In this document: positions 23,455 through 32,649 of the stretch, piece by piece
Position numbering within the stretch: position 1 is the stretch's first letter
Layout: every line of letters starts with the position of its first letter
Virus record (IMG/VR): IMGVR_UViG_3300010396_000010
Location: 1 to 64,000 of that record
Length of the DNA: 64,000 bases
Source of the DNA: a virus
Reading direction: 5' to 3' (one strand)
Translations under genes and position numbers: made by a program
Notes under the pieces: model-generated
Databases searched by the model: none
Told to the model about the DNA's origin: nothing
The model's input: only the letters and a program-made list of their open reading frames with translations

Positions 23455-23527
23455 GGGGCCAGTCGGACTTGCACCTACTCTATCACTCGTGGAAAAGCGA
23501 CGTGCTACTCTTACACTATCTAGCCCC
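23455..23527 (-). tRNA. tRNA-like cloverleaf, degenerate
   Basis: Read on the minus strand, GGGGCTA and TGGCCCC can form a 7-bp acceptor (one G-U) exactly 73 bases apart. The T arm GTAGG-TGCAAGT-CCGAC joins it directly (4 of 5 pairs). A D stem GTGT/GCAC and an anticodon stem TCGCT/AGTGA can also be drawn. Faults: the anticodon loop has eight bases, T55 is G, the D loop lacks GG. It may be a decayed or unusual tRNA, or chance. Confidence 0.3.
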
Positions 23528-23723
23528 ATGTATGCCCCAGGCGCTATGTACTCCCCTTCGCTGGCTTGTCACTATTCGCTAGTGCAACAACCGGTAGTCG
23601 CGTTCGGACTGCATGCCGGTCCTCGGAGAGCCGTTCGTCATCACCAGAAGGGCATACGTTCCAGTGATGCAGTAGGCACTTCCATCATAGCATATCGCCT
23701 ACATGTTGTCAACAACCTACACG

Positions 23724-23770
23724 AAAACGCCCACCCGCTCAACGTCTGCGCAGACCGGAGCGGATGGGCG
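23724..23770 (-). terminator. Terminator of the late operon
   Basis: On the minus strand GAGCGG/CCGCTC and TGGGCG/CGCCCA arms (one mismatch) enclose an inner GTCTGCGCAGAC hairpin and are followed by TTTTCG. It lies about 90 bases after the last tail gene. Confidence 0.65.
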
Positions 23771-23795
23771 TCTATCACAAGATGCAGCGGGAGAC
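23728..23795 (+). other. Hairpin plus ATCACAAG-GAGAC module without a gene
   Basis: On the plus strand the hairpin 23728-23770 is followed three bases later by ATCACAAG (23774-23781) and GAGAC (23791-23795), as in the 49-50 kb cassette. No ATG follows at the usual distance, so this may be a leftover copy. Confidence 0.5.
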
Positions 23796-23862
23796 AAAAC
23801 CTACTGCACGTGTTCAGTGTCGCATAGACCAGCGCGTGCGTCAAGCGCCATAGACAGAATGC

Positions 23863-25167
23863 CTAGTTAAATTGGCTGGCGGCATATTGCAGCGCGAGGT
23901 CCAGCAGGAACCGATCCTGTGAAGGCTGCAAGATAGCGAGCTCCAGTTGCACGCTATCGAACTGGTAGGTGAGTCCGGCGATAGTGACGGTCTGATTGAT
24001 CTGCGCCCCCGGCGAGGCGTCCCACACGTCCACATCCCATACCGCCTGATCCCAAAGCGTATTTCCGGCATTGTGGTTGGGGTTCTCGATGCGGCAGGTT
24101 TGCCCCACCTGGATCGTTTCGATGTCGTAGCCCAGCCCGGAGGTGTCGCCCCGATTATCGACAATGGTGATCGTGCTGCGATATTGCACCACATCTTGCT
24201 CGGCCAGGGTGGCTTGCGCGTAGCGTGTGGCCGTCGCGGCGTCGATCAGGCGTGGCTCCACGATGACCAGCGTGCGCCGACCATAGATGCTCACATCCGC
24301 CGAGGTTGCCCGCGCCGTCACGCCCGTTCCCACCACATAGATATCATTCTTTAAGGTGGTGTAATCCTTCTCATATTGGGGCTGGTTGATGTGCTTGCCG
24401 ACGATGAAGGTGTGCGTCGGTGTCGTCGCGGCCTGGGCGAAGGTGACGGTCTTGGTGGCGTGGTTGGTGCGCCAGAACCAATTTTGTGGCGCGATGGTGC
24501 GTACTGCCTCGAAGAACTCCGCGAGGCTTTGGTTGTGAAACTGCAACTGATAGGTTGCGCCACTGCTGGACGGGTTGGCGGGATCGAGGGTAAGCGGATT
24601 GGGATACGGGTTTCCTGTCACGGGATCGTTATTGCCGAAGGGCCAGTTAAACATGGTCACTGGATCAACATAGGTGCCAGGGCTGCCCGCCGTGCCGAAG
24701 TTCTGCGTGCCGATGAATTTGACATCGCCCAACACGGTATCGAAGGGCGTGAGGGTGATCTGGATCGTCTCGGTGTTGGATTCATCAATGGAGGGCATGT
24801 ATTTGTCGATATAGCCCTGGTAGACCAGCCGCCCCGCCGTGAGGGTGGCGTTGTCATAGATCCAGAACTGCACCACGTTCCCGGCTTGCACGGTGCCGCG
24901 CCCTCGGTCGTCCCCAGCCTCATCGAAGTTATCAAAGGCGCGGGGCAGGGTGACGGTGATCTGATTGGTGACGGCATTGACGGCGAACTTGGGGGCGGAG
25001 GTGCCGCTACTATTGCTCTGATCGCCCAAGAGCGATGCGTCGCGCCACACATCGAGAAATTGCCCCGCCGCGTTATAGACCTTCACCACCTGCTGCTTGA
25101 CGATCAAGCGTGGCGCAGGTGGCGTGGGAATCGTGACGAGGGGATAGACCCCTAAGAGAATCGACAT
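23863..25167 (-). CDS. Siphovirus tail tip / baseplate hub-like protein
   Basis: A 434-residue protein, last of the tail genes. The N-terminal part is beta-rich with VVQFWIYDNATLTAGRLVYQGYIDKYMPSID, then LTPFDTVLGDVKF, and a region FHNQSLAEFFEAVRTIAPQNWFWRTNHATKTVTF that recalls hub proteins (gp27/gp44-like, ReqiPepy6 gp37-like). Its position after tape measure and Dit-like genes supports a hub that closes the tail and holds fibres. Confidence 0.7.
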   Translation of the reverse strand: MSILLGVYPLVTIPTPPAPRLIVKQQVVKVYNAAGQFLDVWRDASLLGDQSNSSGTSAPKFAVNAVTNQITVTLPRAFDNFDEAGDDRGRGTVQAGNVVQFWIYDNATLTAGRLVYQGYIDKYMPSIDESNTETIQITLTPFDTVLGDVKFIGTQNFGTAGSPGTYVDPVTMFNWPFGNNDPVTGNPYPNPLTLDPANPSSSGATYQLQFHNQSLAEFFEAVRTIAPQNWFWRTNHATKTVTFAQAATTPTHTFIVGKHINQPQYEKDYTTLKNDIYVVGTGVTARATSADVSIYGRRTLVIVEPRLIDAATATRYAQATLAEQDVVQYRSTITIVDNRGDTSGLGYDIETIQVGQTCRIENPNHNAGNTLWDQAVWDVDVWDASPGAQINQTVTIAGLTYQFDSVQLELAILQPSQDRFLLDLALQYAASQFN

Positions 25168-25171
25168 CAGC

Positions 25172-25981
25172 TCACCCTAAATACCGATTGGTCCAGGACC
25201 AGTTCATCGTGACCAGTGGCGCGGATGCGGCGTTGCCCTGCAACTGCCAGGTCGAGGTTCCCGTATCTAGCACCGGAAAGACGCCGGAGAAATCATAGAG
25301 GGTCGCCGTCGAGCCATTCTTGTAGATCAGATAGCCGTTATTGGTGGAGAGCAGCGGATCGCAGACAATGGTCACGTAGTCCCCAGCGTTGAGCGTCAGG
25401 GCTGTAATCGACAGCACGGTATTATCCGTCTGATTGGTCAGCACGAGATTGGAGATCGCAGGAGTGCCAACATTGGTAATGGTGATGGTCGGGCGACTAA
25501 AGACCGTGCCGCCCCCGGTCACGGCAGTGGTGAAGGTGTACGGGTTGCTGCCCAAGCCAAAGAGCGTGGCGCTAGAACTGCTCGGCGCGGGCGCATACGC
25601 AAACGGCTGCTGACACTCGAAGTCGAGTTCCATTGCAACATACGACGGGTGGTTAATCACGCGCTTGCTGCTGACGCAATCGGCCACGAAATAGCGCCCA
25701 TCGCCATGCAGCACCAGCGGTTGTTGTCGCTGGTAGAGGGCGAGGTCCAGCGTATCCAGCGCGGCTTCCAGCGCGGCGCGTGTCCCCGCCAGCGGCATCA
25801 CGGCAACGGTGAGCTTGACCTTGCGATCATCCTGACTCTCGCCCGATTTCTTCATGCCTTCCATGCGGGCGATCTTGGTCATCACCTGCGTGATGTCCAC
25901 CCAGGACAGATCCACCGCCTCCATGAAGAAGGTGAGGTTATCATGTAGCAGGAAGCCGCCATAGCTATAGGGGATCGTCAT
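25172..25981 (-). CDS. Distal tail protein (Dit-like)
   Basis: A 269-residue protein following the tape measure gene with a one-base overlap. The N-terminal ~135 residues (SWVDITQVMTKIARMEGMKKSGESQDDRKVKLTV, LDTLDLALYQRQQPLVLHGDGRYFVADC, YVAMELDFECQQPF) have the Dit layout; the rest is a beta-sandwich of the kind that decorates siphovirus tail tips. It should form the ring between tube and hub. Confidence 0.78.
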   Translation of the reverse strand: MTIPYSYGGFLLHDNLTFFMEAVDLSWVDITQVMTKIARMEGMKKSGESQDDRKVKLTVAVMPLAGTRAALEAALDTLDLALYQRQQPLVLHGDGRYFVADCVSSKRVINHPSYVAMELDFECQQPFAYAPAPSSSSATLFGLGSNPYTFTTAVTGGGTVFSRPTITITNVGTPAISNLVLTNQTDNTVLSITALTLNAGDYVTIVCDPLLSTNNGYLIYKNGSTATLYDFSGVFPVLDTGTSTWQLQGNAASAPLVTMNWSWTNRYLG

Positions 25982-28900
25982 TAGTACGCCTTCCCTCCGC
26001 GTGCGCCATGCTCTTGGATGCGCCCCGCTGTCTTATTCAGTTCGCGGTAGATCCCGGCGACATTTTGCACCCCATGCACATGCACCGGCCCGGTGATGAT
26101 GATGGGGCGCATCGCGCCGCTCCGTTCACGGCCCGCGCCAGCACCAACGCCTCCCATCAACGCTTCTCGAATCTGGCGGTTACTCACCACTGCGCCGGGA
26201 TGGGACGAGAAGAACAACTCCGGCCCCTGCTCACCCACGATGCTGATCGCATTGCCAGGGTAGTGACCGCCTTGGGCGAAACCGAGTGCGCCATGCACCG
26301 GTCCTTGGAGTGGTCCGGGCAAGACCGTATTGACCAAGTTATCAATGATATTCTTGATCGTGACGAGGATCGCCCCCCACAAGCCTTTCAGTTTATCGGG
26401 AACGGTTTTCGTGAAAAAGTTGCCGACGCCATCGCCAAAGTCCGTCAGCTTCTTCATCATTTCCATGAGGGCGTTGACGATCCAAGCGACCAGCCGGGTA
26501 CGCAGATCATTCAATTTGCCGCTGATGTTGCCCCATATGCCGCCCACATACTTGCCGAAGTCCTCGGCCATCTCAATGACGTGGCCGATCACGCCCATTT
26601 TCATCAAGTCGGCGTGGTGCTTCGCCTCCGCCGCCAGTTCCTTCATGTGGGCAATGACTTTGAGCTTTTGCTCTTGCGCCTTTTTGATGGTCTGTTCCGC
26701 AGTGGCCTCAGCAGCGGTGATTTGCGCGATCTGCATTTCCAGCGCATGCCGTTTGACGGGATCTTTGGTTTCCGCCAACTCGCGGATCAGTCCCTCTTTC
26801 TGCATCCGCATATGCAGGATCACGCCCTCTGCCGACTTCTGCGCCGCGTTGATCTGATGCAGTTTCATTTCGTCGGCATGCATGCCCGCAGCAAGCGCGG
26901 CCTTCTTCGTGTCACCGGAGATGATGCCCAACAGCGCATGAAAGCCCTTGCCCACCGATTGCACCAGATGCACCACTGCCATAATCATGGCGAACTCTAA
27001 GGACAGGATGGCATGCAAAATGCTCGTGGGCAGTGTCCACAGAAAGAACTTTGCCACGTTGCCTAACAGGCTGAGTAGTGGCCCGGTGATGAGATTCCAC
27101 AGACCAGCAAAAAAGCCGAGCAGGATGCCGCCCAGCATTTGCAGCAGTCCCTTCAAAATTTGCAGAATGCCGTCCCACACGCCGTGCAGCAGTTTACCGA
27201 GATCCTTCCATGCCAGCCCCCACTTGCCCCCCAAGAGATCCAGGCCGATCAGGATGATGCCAGAGACAATTGACCAGGCAACCTTAATGACGCCAGCGAT
27301 CACATTCCAGACGCCCTTAAAGACCAACTCGATCCCAGGCCACATTGCCGCCCACAGATGGGCGAACAACATGATGCCGTTGTAGACCAGTGATCCCGGA
27401 CCAAATGCCGGACCCAGGCGGGATTCGACCTGATGCACAAAATCATTGATCGCTTTTTCGGCTTGCTTCAACTGCCCCCCGAAAAAGTTCATCAGCATAT
27501 GGATGAAGGGCATGATCTTGTCTTTGTTCATCACCAGGACGGCGATCAGTCCTGCGATGGCCCCCACCAGCAAGAGGATGGGGCCAGCCGCAGCCGCGAT
27601 GCCCAGGAGGGCCGGGCCCATACCCGCCAGCATTGGGCCGATGCCTGCCACCAGCATGCCCATGATGCCGCCGCCACCACCCGCTGCTCCTGCTGCGCCA
27701 CCGGCAGCGGCACCACCACCACCCAAGAGTTGTGTAAGCATGGTGCTGATGCCACCACCACCTGCCCCGCCGCCGCCGCCGAATAGTCCCCCCAACATGC
27801 CTGTGCTGCCACTACCCGCCGCTGATCCGCCCCCCAATACACTGGATGGGAACCAGTTAAAGACACTGCTATAGGGGTTGTTGCCGCGCAACATAGTCGG
27901 GCTTGTTCCTGATCCACCACCAAGGAGTGTTTGTGGAAGGAGCGTTCGCAAGAGGGTCGGATATTGCAGTGTCCGCAAGAGGGTTCCCGATCCGCGTATC
28001 GCGGTAAGATCCTCTAATCCCGCGCCCGCATTGCCCCCATTTAAGAGCGTGTTTGGTAACAGCGTGCGCAACCATGTTGCCGGTTGAAAGGTTCGTAAGA
28101 GTGTATTCGGCAACAGCGATTGTGCTTCGTCCTCCACACCACCCGCTGCGCCACGTAACATCGTTCCCGGCAAGAGGGTACGGAGCCATGTAGGCGTAAG
28201 AAGGGTGCGTAGTGCAGTGGGTGTACCGCCTAACGTTGTGGGTGTCCCAAAGGCCGCGAAGGGACTGGTCCCAAAAGGATACGCTACGCCTGTTGGGGGA
28301 CGGGGATAGAATGCCGTGTTCGGGAGATAGGGCGTGCCACCTGCTGCGCCACCACCCAGGATTTGCGTAAGCATGGTGCTGATGCCACCGCCACCAGCGC
28401 CACCACCAAAGAATCCCCCACCACCTGCGCCTCCGAAGGGGGGCGGGGGTGCGCCAGCGGGACCACCGCCGTAAGGACTACCACCACCCGCCCAAGGAAA
28501 TGGCGGCATCCAGGGGCCACCCGCGCCACCTGCGCCGGGTGCGCCATGCCCTAGCGGGCCAAACAGATTCCATAAATTGCCAAGCAGCCCCATCCCGCCG
28601 CGTCCCGCCGCACCTAATCCCCCCGCATAGGCGTTATATGCACCGCCGAGCAATGGCCCCGCCAACGCGCCGGGGGTCAGTGCGCCGTGATGCTGTAGCG
28701 CCCAATTCCAGAAGGCGTTTTGTCCCGCTTGTGCCGGGCCTTGCAGCATGCCGCCAATCATGCCCAGCGGACCACCGGACAGGAATCCCCGACCAACGCC
28801 CATCACGCCGCCTGCGAGGCCACCCAGCAGTTTGCCACCGACCTGTGCGCCAATCACGGCCAGCAGGATATGCAAGATGTCTTTGTGCTGGCCCAGCCAA

Positions 28901-30717
28901 TGCAGCGCGTCGCCGATCTCGTGGAAGCCCTTGCCGATGTCATGGAGAATCGCCCTCGCCTGTGACCCTTGCAGCCACGTGATGAAGCCGTTGAACTTGC
29001 CCAGCAGCCATTCCGCAACGGTTTTCCCAAAGGCAATGATCTGATCGCGGTGTGATTCGATATAGCCGATCAGGCGATTCAGCGCGTCCATGAACTTGCT
29101 GATCATCGACGTGGGATCAGCGGCATTGCCGACAATGGCGGTAACAACACTGGTCCAGAAATCATGCATGCGTGTGGCGGCACCCTGCGGCGTGAGCATG
29201 GATTGCTTCTCGCCCTGCCCTGCGAAGGCGGGAGATAGGCCGATTTGCTCCAAGGCATTGAGGACCGCGCCGGGGTTCTCAATGGTTTTGCCGCCGCGCC
29301 CGCCAAACTTGACACCGTACTTTTGGAGCAGTTGCGGGCTGATGCCCAGCGCCGCCAACTGCCGTTCCAGGCCAACGGTGTTGCCCGATTCGGCTTTCTC
29401 GAAGATGCTGAGGATGCTGTTATACGCAGCGGTGGGATCTTTGCCATTGATCAACTGCGCATTGACCATGAGGTTGCTGATCACATCGAGTAGGTTGCCG
29501 CCGCCGAGGTTCTTCGTGGGGTCTTGCCCATAGGCCATGCCCTGCGTGATCACGCCCCACAACTGCTGAATGGTCATCTGGCTATTGGGCGCGTAGCCCT
29601 GGCCGAAGTTCACGCCGTCATAGGTGCCGCCGGTCAACCACGCCTGTAGCGCGTTCTCGCCTTCAATCGCGCCTTTCGCCGTGTTCGGATCGATGCCAAG
29701 TTTCTTGAAGAGCGCAATGATCTGATCAGTTGGTGGTGAGCCATACGGCGCTGCTCCACCCGATCCGCCGCCCGTCGAGATGAGATGTGACCGCTCCTCG
29801 TTGATGCGCTGCACCTGCTCGGCGTATTGCTGATCCTCTTTGGCAAGATGCGCTTTGAGCTTGGCTTCTTCTTCTTTGTAGTGGCGTTCGAGGTTCGATT
29901 CTTCTTCGTCATAATGCTTTTTGAGATAGGCGAGTTGCTCTTTATATTGCGCTTGCTCTTTGGTCAACCGATCTTGGAGGCGCTGCAAGGCGAGTTGATG
30001 ACTGTCGTACCCCTTCTTGTCGAGGTACTGATACATCGGTTCAATGGTGTTCTGGATATATTTCTGATAGGACGCATTCTCTGCCGTCAGTTGATTTTCC
30101 AGGGACTTGGCTTGATCGGCATGCCCGGTGGAAACCAGTGCGTCGATCTGTTGTTCCAGCGCCGTTGTTAACTGCTGATGCTGCATAGCGCGAGGATCGC
30201 CCAGCGCGACCAGGCGCTTATCAATCTGATCCTCATACGATGCGGTCAGTTGTTGCTCTTGGTCCTGGATCTGCTGCATCGCATACTGATGGCTCTCCAC
30301 CAGCTTTTGCAGCGATTCATCATAACTCTCGGTGCGCTGCGCGATGGACTCTTTGGTGTTCTCGGTCAGATCGGCTTCCTGTTGCTTGATCTGCGCCACC
30401 ATGTCCGCGTGCGCCCGCGCCGCGTCCTGCGCCCGTTCCCCTAACTGCTGCAACTGATAGGCAAGGTTACTGGCCGATGAACCCGCCGCGCCCATTGATG
30501 AACTGCTATCGTCCATCGTGCCGGAGAGTGCGCCGAAGTTCTGGATGAGCGATCCGAGTCCTGCTGTCATGGTGGCCCATTGCGACGCGATGCTGGCGAA
30601 GCTGGAAACCACGCTGGATGCCGCGCTTTCCAGTTCCCCGAACGCCGCCATCATGGCATCGACGCCCGCGACGACACCAGCCACCTGGGCATCAAAGGAA
30701 AAGACCACATTGGACAT
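25981..30717 (-). CDS. Tape measure protein
   Basis: A 1578-residue protein, the longest here, which sets tail length. The N-terminal ~330 residues are helical and coiled coil (many EEE/KKH heptads around residues 80-310). The middle (~650-1010) is extremely Gly/Pro/Ala-rich and holds a twice-present block ISTMLTQ(I/L)LGGG and a run of LRTLLP-type repeats. A hydrophobic part (~1015-1190) follows, then helices. The start at 30717 (MSNVVFSFDAQ) is taken since GAGGCG precedes it. Near the end, GPVHVHGVQNVAGIYRELNK is a Mu-like tape measure terminal feature. Confidence 0.92.
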   Translation of the reverse strand: MSNVVFSFDAQVAGVVAGVDAMMAAFGELESAASSVVSSFASIASQWATMTAGLGSLIQNFGALSGTMDDSSSSMGAAGSSASNLAYQLQQLGERAQDAARAHADMVAQIKQQEADLTENTKESIAQRTESYDESLQKLVESHQYAMQQIQDQEQQLTASYEDQIDKRLVALGDPRAMQHQQLTTALEQQIDALVSTGHADQAKSLENQLTAENASYQKYIQNTIEPMYQYLDKKGYDSHQLALQRLQDRLTKEQAQYKEQLAYLKKHYDEEESNLERHYKEEEAKLKAHLAKEDQQYAEQVQRINEERSHLISTGGGSGGAAPYGSPPTDQIIALFKKLGIDPNTAKGAIEGENALQAWLTGGTYDGVNFGQGYAPNSQMTIQQLWGVITQGMAYGQDPTKNLGGGNLLDVISNLMVNAQLINGKDPTAAYNSILSIFEKAESGNTVGLERQLAALGISPQLLQKYGVKFGGRGGKTIENPGAVLNALEQIGLSPAFAGQGEKQSMLTPQGAATRMHDFWTSVVTAIVGNAADPTSMISKFMDALNRLIGYIESHRDQIIAFGKTVAEWLLGKFNGFITWLQGSQARAILHDIGKGFHEIGDALHWLGQHKDILHILLAVIGAQVGGKLLGGLAGGVMGVGRGFLSGGPLGMIGGMLQGPAQAGQNAFWNWALQHHGALTPGALAGPLLGGAYNAYAGGLGAAGRGGMGLLGNLWNLFGPLGHGAPGAGGAGGPWMPPFPWAGGGSPYGGGPAGAPPPPFGGAGGGGFFGGGAGGGGISTMLTQILGGGAAGGTPYLPNTAFYPRPPTGVAYPFGTSPFAAFGTPTTLGGTPTALRTLLTPTWLRTLLPGTMLRGAAGGVEDEAQSLLPNTLLRTFQPATWLRTLLPNTLLNGGNAGAGLEDLTAIRGSGTLLRTLQYPTLLRTLLPQTLLGGGSGTSPTMLRGNNPYSSVFNWFPSSVLGGGSAAGSGSTGMLGGLFGGGGGAGGGGISTMLTQLLGGGGAAAGGAAGAAGGGGGIMGMLVAGIGPMLAGMGPALLGIAAAAGPILLLVGAIAGLIAVLVMNKDKIMPFIHMLMNFFGGQLKQAEKAINDFVHQVESRLGPAFGPGSLVYNGIMLFAHLWAAMWPGIELVFKGVWNVIAGVIKVAWSIVSGIILIGLDLLGGKWGLAWKDLGKLLHGVWDGILQILKGLLQMLGGILLGFFAGLWNLITGPLLSLLGNVAKFFLWTLPTSILHAILSLEFAMIMAVVHLVQSVGKGFHALLGIISGDTKKAALAAGMHADEMKLHQINAAQKSAEGVILHMRMQKEGLIRELAETKDPVKRHALEMQIAQITAAEATAEQTIKKAQEQKLKVIAHMKELAAEAKHHADLMKMGVIGHVIEMAEDFGKYVGGIWGNISGKLNDLRTRLVAWIVNALMEMMKKLTDFGDGVGNFFTKTVPDKLKGLWGAILVTIKNIIDNLVNTVLPGPLQGPVHGALGFAQGGHYPGNAISIVGEQGPELFFSSHPGAVVSNRQIREALMGGVGAGAGRERSGAMRPIIITGPVHVHGVQNVAGIYRELNKTAGRIQEHGARGGKAY

Positions 30718-30786
30718 AGGACGCCTCATAGCAGAAAACGCCCGCACCCCCTGAACAGAGATGCGGGCGTGAGCGTGAAGTGGGGG

Positions 30787-31131
30787 CTACTCTTCGTGGG
30801 TGAAGATGTGGCCGCTGGCAATTAGCGAATCAATGATGGGGTCCAGTTCCCGCGTCACCAGGAACCGTTCGCCCCGTTTAATGCGCAGCAGGAGTGTATC
30901 GCTTGGTCCGTCATACGTCACCACCGTATGCTTCGTGCAAGCAACAGGAGGTTCGGCGGTAACAGGTTCCGCAGCCGCAGTAGGTTCCGCCTCCGGTGTG
31001 ATGGCGGGCGCAGGGACCGGGACCGGGGGCGGTTCATCCATCGGTGCCGATAACGGGTTCATCGGAGCCGTTTCCGCCTCCGCCCCCTCCGGCGTCGCTT
31101 CCGGCTGCGTTAGCAGTTCTTCGTCGTTCAT
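30787..31131 (-). CDS. Hypothetical protein before the tape measure
   Basis: A 114-residue protein overlapping the end of the chaperone fusion by 98 bases. The first ~65 residues are a Pro/Glu/Ala linker (PPPVPVPAPAITPEAEP), the last ~45 a small folded domain (CTKHTVVTYDGPSDTLLLRIKRGERFLVTRELDPIIDSLIASGHIF) that looks like a structural protein piece. Family unknown. Confidence 0.6.
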   Translation of the reverse strand: MNDEELLTQPEATPEGAEAETAPMNPLSAPMDEPPPVPVPAPAITPEAEPTAAAEPVTAEPPVACTKHTVVTYDGPSDTLLLRIKRGERFLVTRELDPIIDSLIASGHIFTHEE

Positions 31132-32091
31132 GGAATCTTCTTTCAAGGGACCGTTTGAGTTCGTGGAGATCGCGCTTGGGGAGGACGCTGGTGAGTCCGG
31201 CAACATCGGTGACGGCGTTGGGGTTTCTGATCCACGCGGCGTCGCTATCGTCGTCTTCTTGGGCATCGCTGAGTTCCCCCACCATCTGATCGTAGAGTTC
31301 CATCCCCTTTTCGGGATCGTTGAACAACACCCCGGAGAGCATCGCCGCTTGCAGTTGCAGCCGCGCATTGAGGCGCGTCCGCGTGAGCTCATCGCGGGCA
31401 TGCACTTCCAGGGCGTAGTTCATCCAATACGGGGAATGGTTGAGGCATTCATGCTCTGCGTAGCCATAGGTGCGCAGATCCGCCATCTGGCGCTCTAGTT
31501 GCTCGTAGAATCCAAGGTCGTGGAGGTTTCGGCTGGCGCTGGTTCTTGCATACGGTAGATAGTCGCCAGCCGTTGCAAGTTTTTTGCGAGGCTTGGCAAG
31601 TGATTGGATTGCAGGAAATAGGTCAACGCTTCAATCAGCCAGTCCAGGGCGAAATGCTTGCGCACGAAATCGAGGGTGATGCGGGTATCCGTGTCCCGAT
31701 CCAGGATCAGACGCGCCACATCTTCAATCTGGCGCTCGGAAAGGGTGCTGAGGACATCCAGCACGATCCCCATTTGATCGGTGCCATAGCCTGATTCATC
31801 GGCAAGTTGCGTCATGCGGATCTGCATGACCTGCGCTTCTTCGAGATCGGCGGCACTGATGCCCAACTGCTGCGCTAACCCCTCGCGGAACGTCAGATCC
31901 TCGGCGTCGCGTTTGGCGTGCATCGTGATCTCGGCGTTGCGCTGCGCAGCCCGCACGCGCCACCCCAGCAGGATATCTACCACGAGGTTCTTGGCGCAAA
32001 ACAACTGATGCACGGTGACGGGGCCAATGGGGAACTCTTTGCCGCCCACAACCACGCGGGGCAGGGCGGCAGTTTCGGCAGTCTTTGCCAT
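31034..32091 (-). CDS. Tail assembly chaperone fusion made by -1 frameshift (G-T type)
   Basis: Reading 171 codons from 32091 to AAC at 31579, slipping back one base on AAAAAAC, and continuing in the -1 frame gives an open reading to the stop at 31034, about 352 residues. The -1 part is open from the slippery site through LATAGDYLPYAR into MADLRTYGYAEHE, RLQLQAAMLSGVLF and on. This is the lambda gpG/gpGT design: the T part links the chaperone to the tube protein while it coats the tape measure. The order tube, chaperones, tape measure also fits. Confidence 0.82.
31495..32091 (-). CDS. Tail assembly chaperone, unshifted form (G type)
   Basis: A 198-residue helical protein, the product when no frameshift occurs. 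VVVGGKEFPIGPVTVHQLFCAKNLVVDILLGWR and DRDTDTRITLDFVRKHFALDWLIEALTYFL look like the tail chaperone family placed between tube and tape measure genes. It should be made in excess over the fusion form. Confidence 0.8.
   Translation of the reverse strand: MAKTAETAALPRVVVGGKEFPIGPVTVHQLFCAKNLVVDILLGWRVRAAQRNAEITMHAKRDAEDLTFREGLAQQLGISAADLEEAQVMQIRMTQLADESGYGTDQMGIVLDVLSTLSERQIEDVARLILDRDTDTRITLDFVRKHFALDWLIEALTYFLQSNHLPSLAKNLQRLATIYRMQEPAPAETSTTLDSTSN
31579..31585 (-). other. Slippery heptamer A AAA AAC for -1 frameshift
   Basis: AAAAAAC on the minus strand, in the zero frame (gcA AAA AAC ttg of the G gene), 27 codons before its stop. It is a classical X XXY YYZ slippery site. The -1 frame beyond is open for 181 codons. 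Confidence 0.85.
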
Positions 32092-32112
32092 GACGACTCT
32101 TTCTAGCAGCCT

Positions 32113-32637
32113 CTAATACTGCTCGTACACATAACCCAACTGCTGACCGGCAGCCTGGGAGGGATCAGCGAGACAATCAAACTCGACCTTGTATTCAGTG
32201 TCCTTGTCGCGGGCGAAGTTCAGCGACGCGCCCTTGGACGAGTAGACCTTGTTGAGATGCACCACAACATTGTTGGTGGTATTGTCGTTTTTCGGCACCG
32301 TCGCGTCGAAGGTGAAGATCGGCGTGTAGACACGGCCACCGAAGGTGAACTGGTCTTTGTTGGGGGAACCGCCTGTGGTGGTCACGTCGCCCAGCCCAAA
32401 GACGCCATACGCCGCTGAAACGAGTGCCATCTGCACCTGATAGATGGTGGTTTCGATGCTGCATTCTTCCTCAGATTTGAATGCCGCAACGGGCGCAAGC
32501 GCCTGGTCGCATTTGAGCGCCATGTACTTCGGGTTGTATTTGAGGATCATGCCGCCTTTCGATGCCCCCAGGTCTTGCGACCCCAAGAGCATTTGCGACG
32601 CGGCCCCCATGCGGAGTTTCGCGGGTGCAATAGCCAT
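32113..32637 (-). CDS. Major tail tube protein
   Basis: A 174-residue beta-rich protein with KYNPKYMALKCDQALAPVAAFKSEEECSIETTIYQVQMALVSAAYG and a C-terminal half that ends in DTEYKVEFDCLADPSQAAGQQLGYV, the kind of layout seen in siphovirus tube proteins. It directly precedes the chaperone pair. AAGGAG lies before its ATG, apt for a highly made protein. Confidence 0.75.
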   Translation of the reverse strand: MAIAPAKLRMGAASQMLLGSQDLGASKGGMILKYNPKYMALKCDQALAPVAAFKSEEECSIETTIYQVQMALVSAAYGVFGLGDVTTTGGSPNKDQFTFGGRVYTPIFTFDATVPKNDNTTNNVVVHLNKVYSSKGASLNFARDKDTEYKVEFDCLADPSQAAGQQLGYVYEQY

Positions 32638-32649
32638 GAGTGTTTCTCC

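Larger units (their letters stand above)
23338..23862. other. 525-base non-coding region between convergent units
   Basis: No credible gene. It contains a tRNA-like cloverleaf on the minus strand (23455-23527), a large hairpin (23728-23770) that can end the late operon, and directly after that hairpin the boxes ATCACAAG and GAGAC seen before the small genes at 49 kb. GTTGTCAACAAC (23706-23717) is a small perfect palindrome. The rest holds nothing I can name. Confidence 0.6.

Noticed and set aside
31132-31401. Upstream extension of the gene ending at 30787
   Set aside because: The added 90 residues overlap the chaperone fusion and read as a shadow frame; ATG 31131 is the sensible start.
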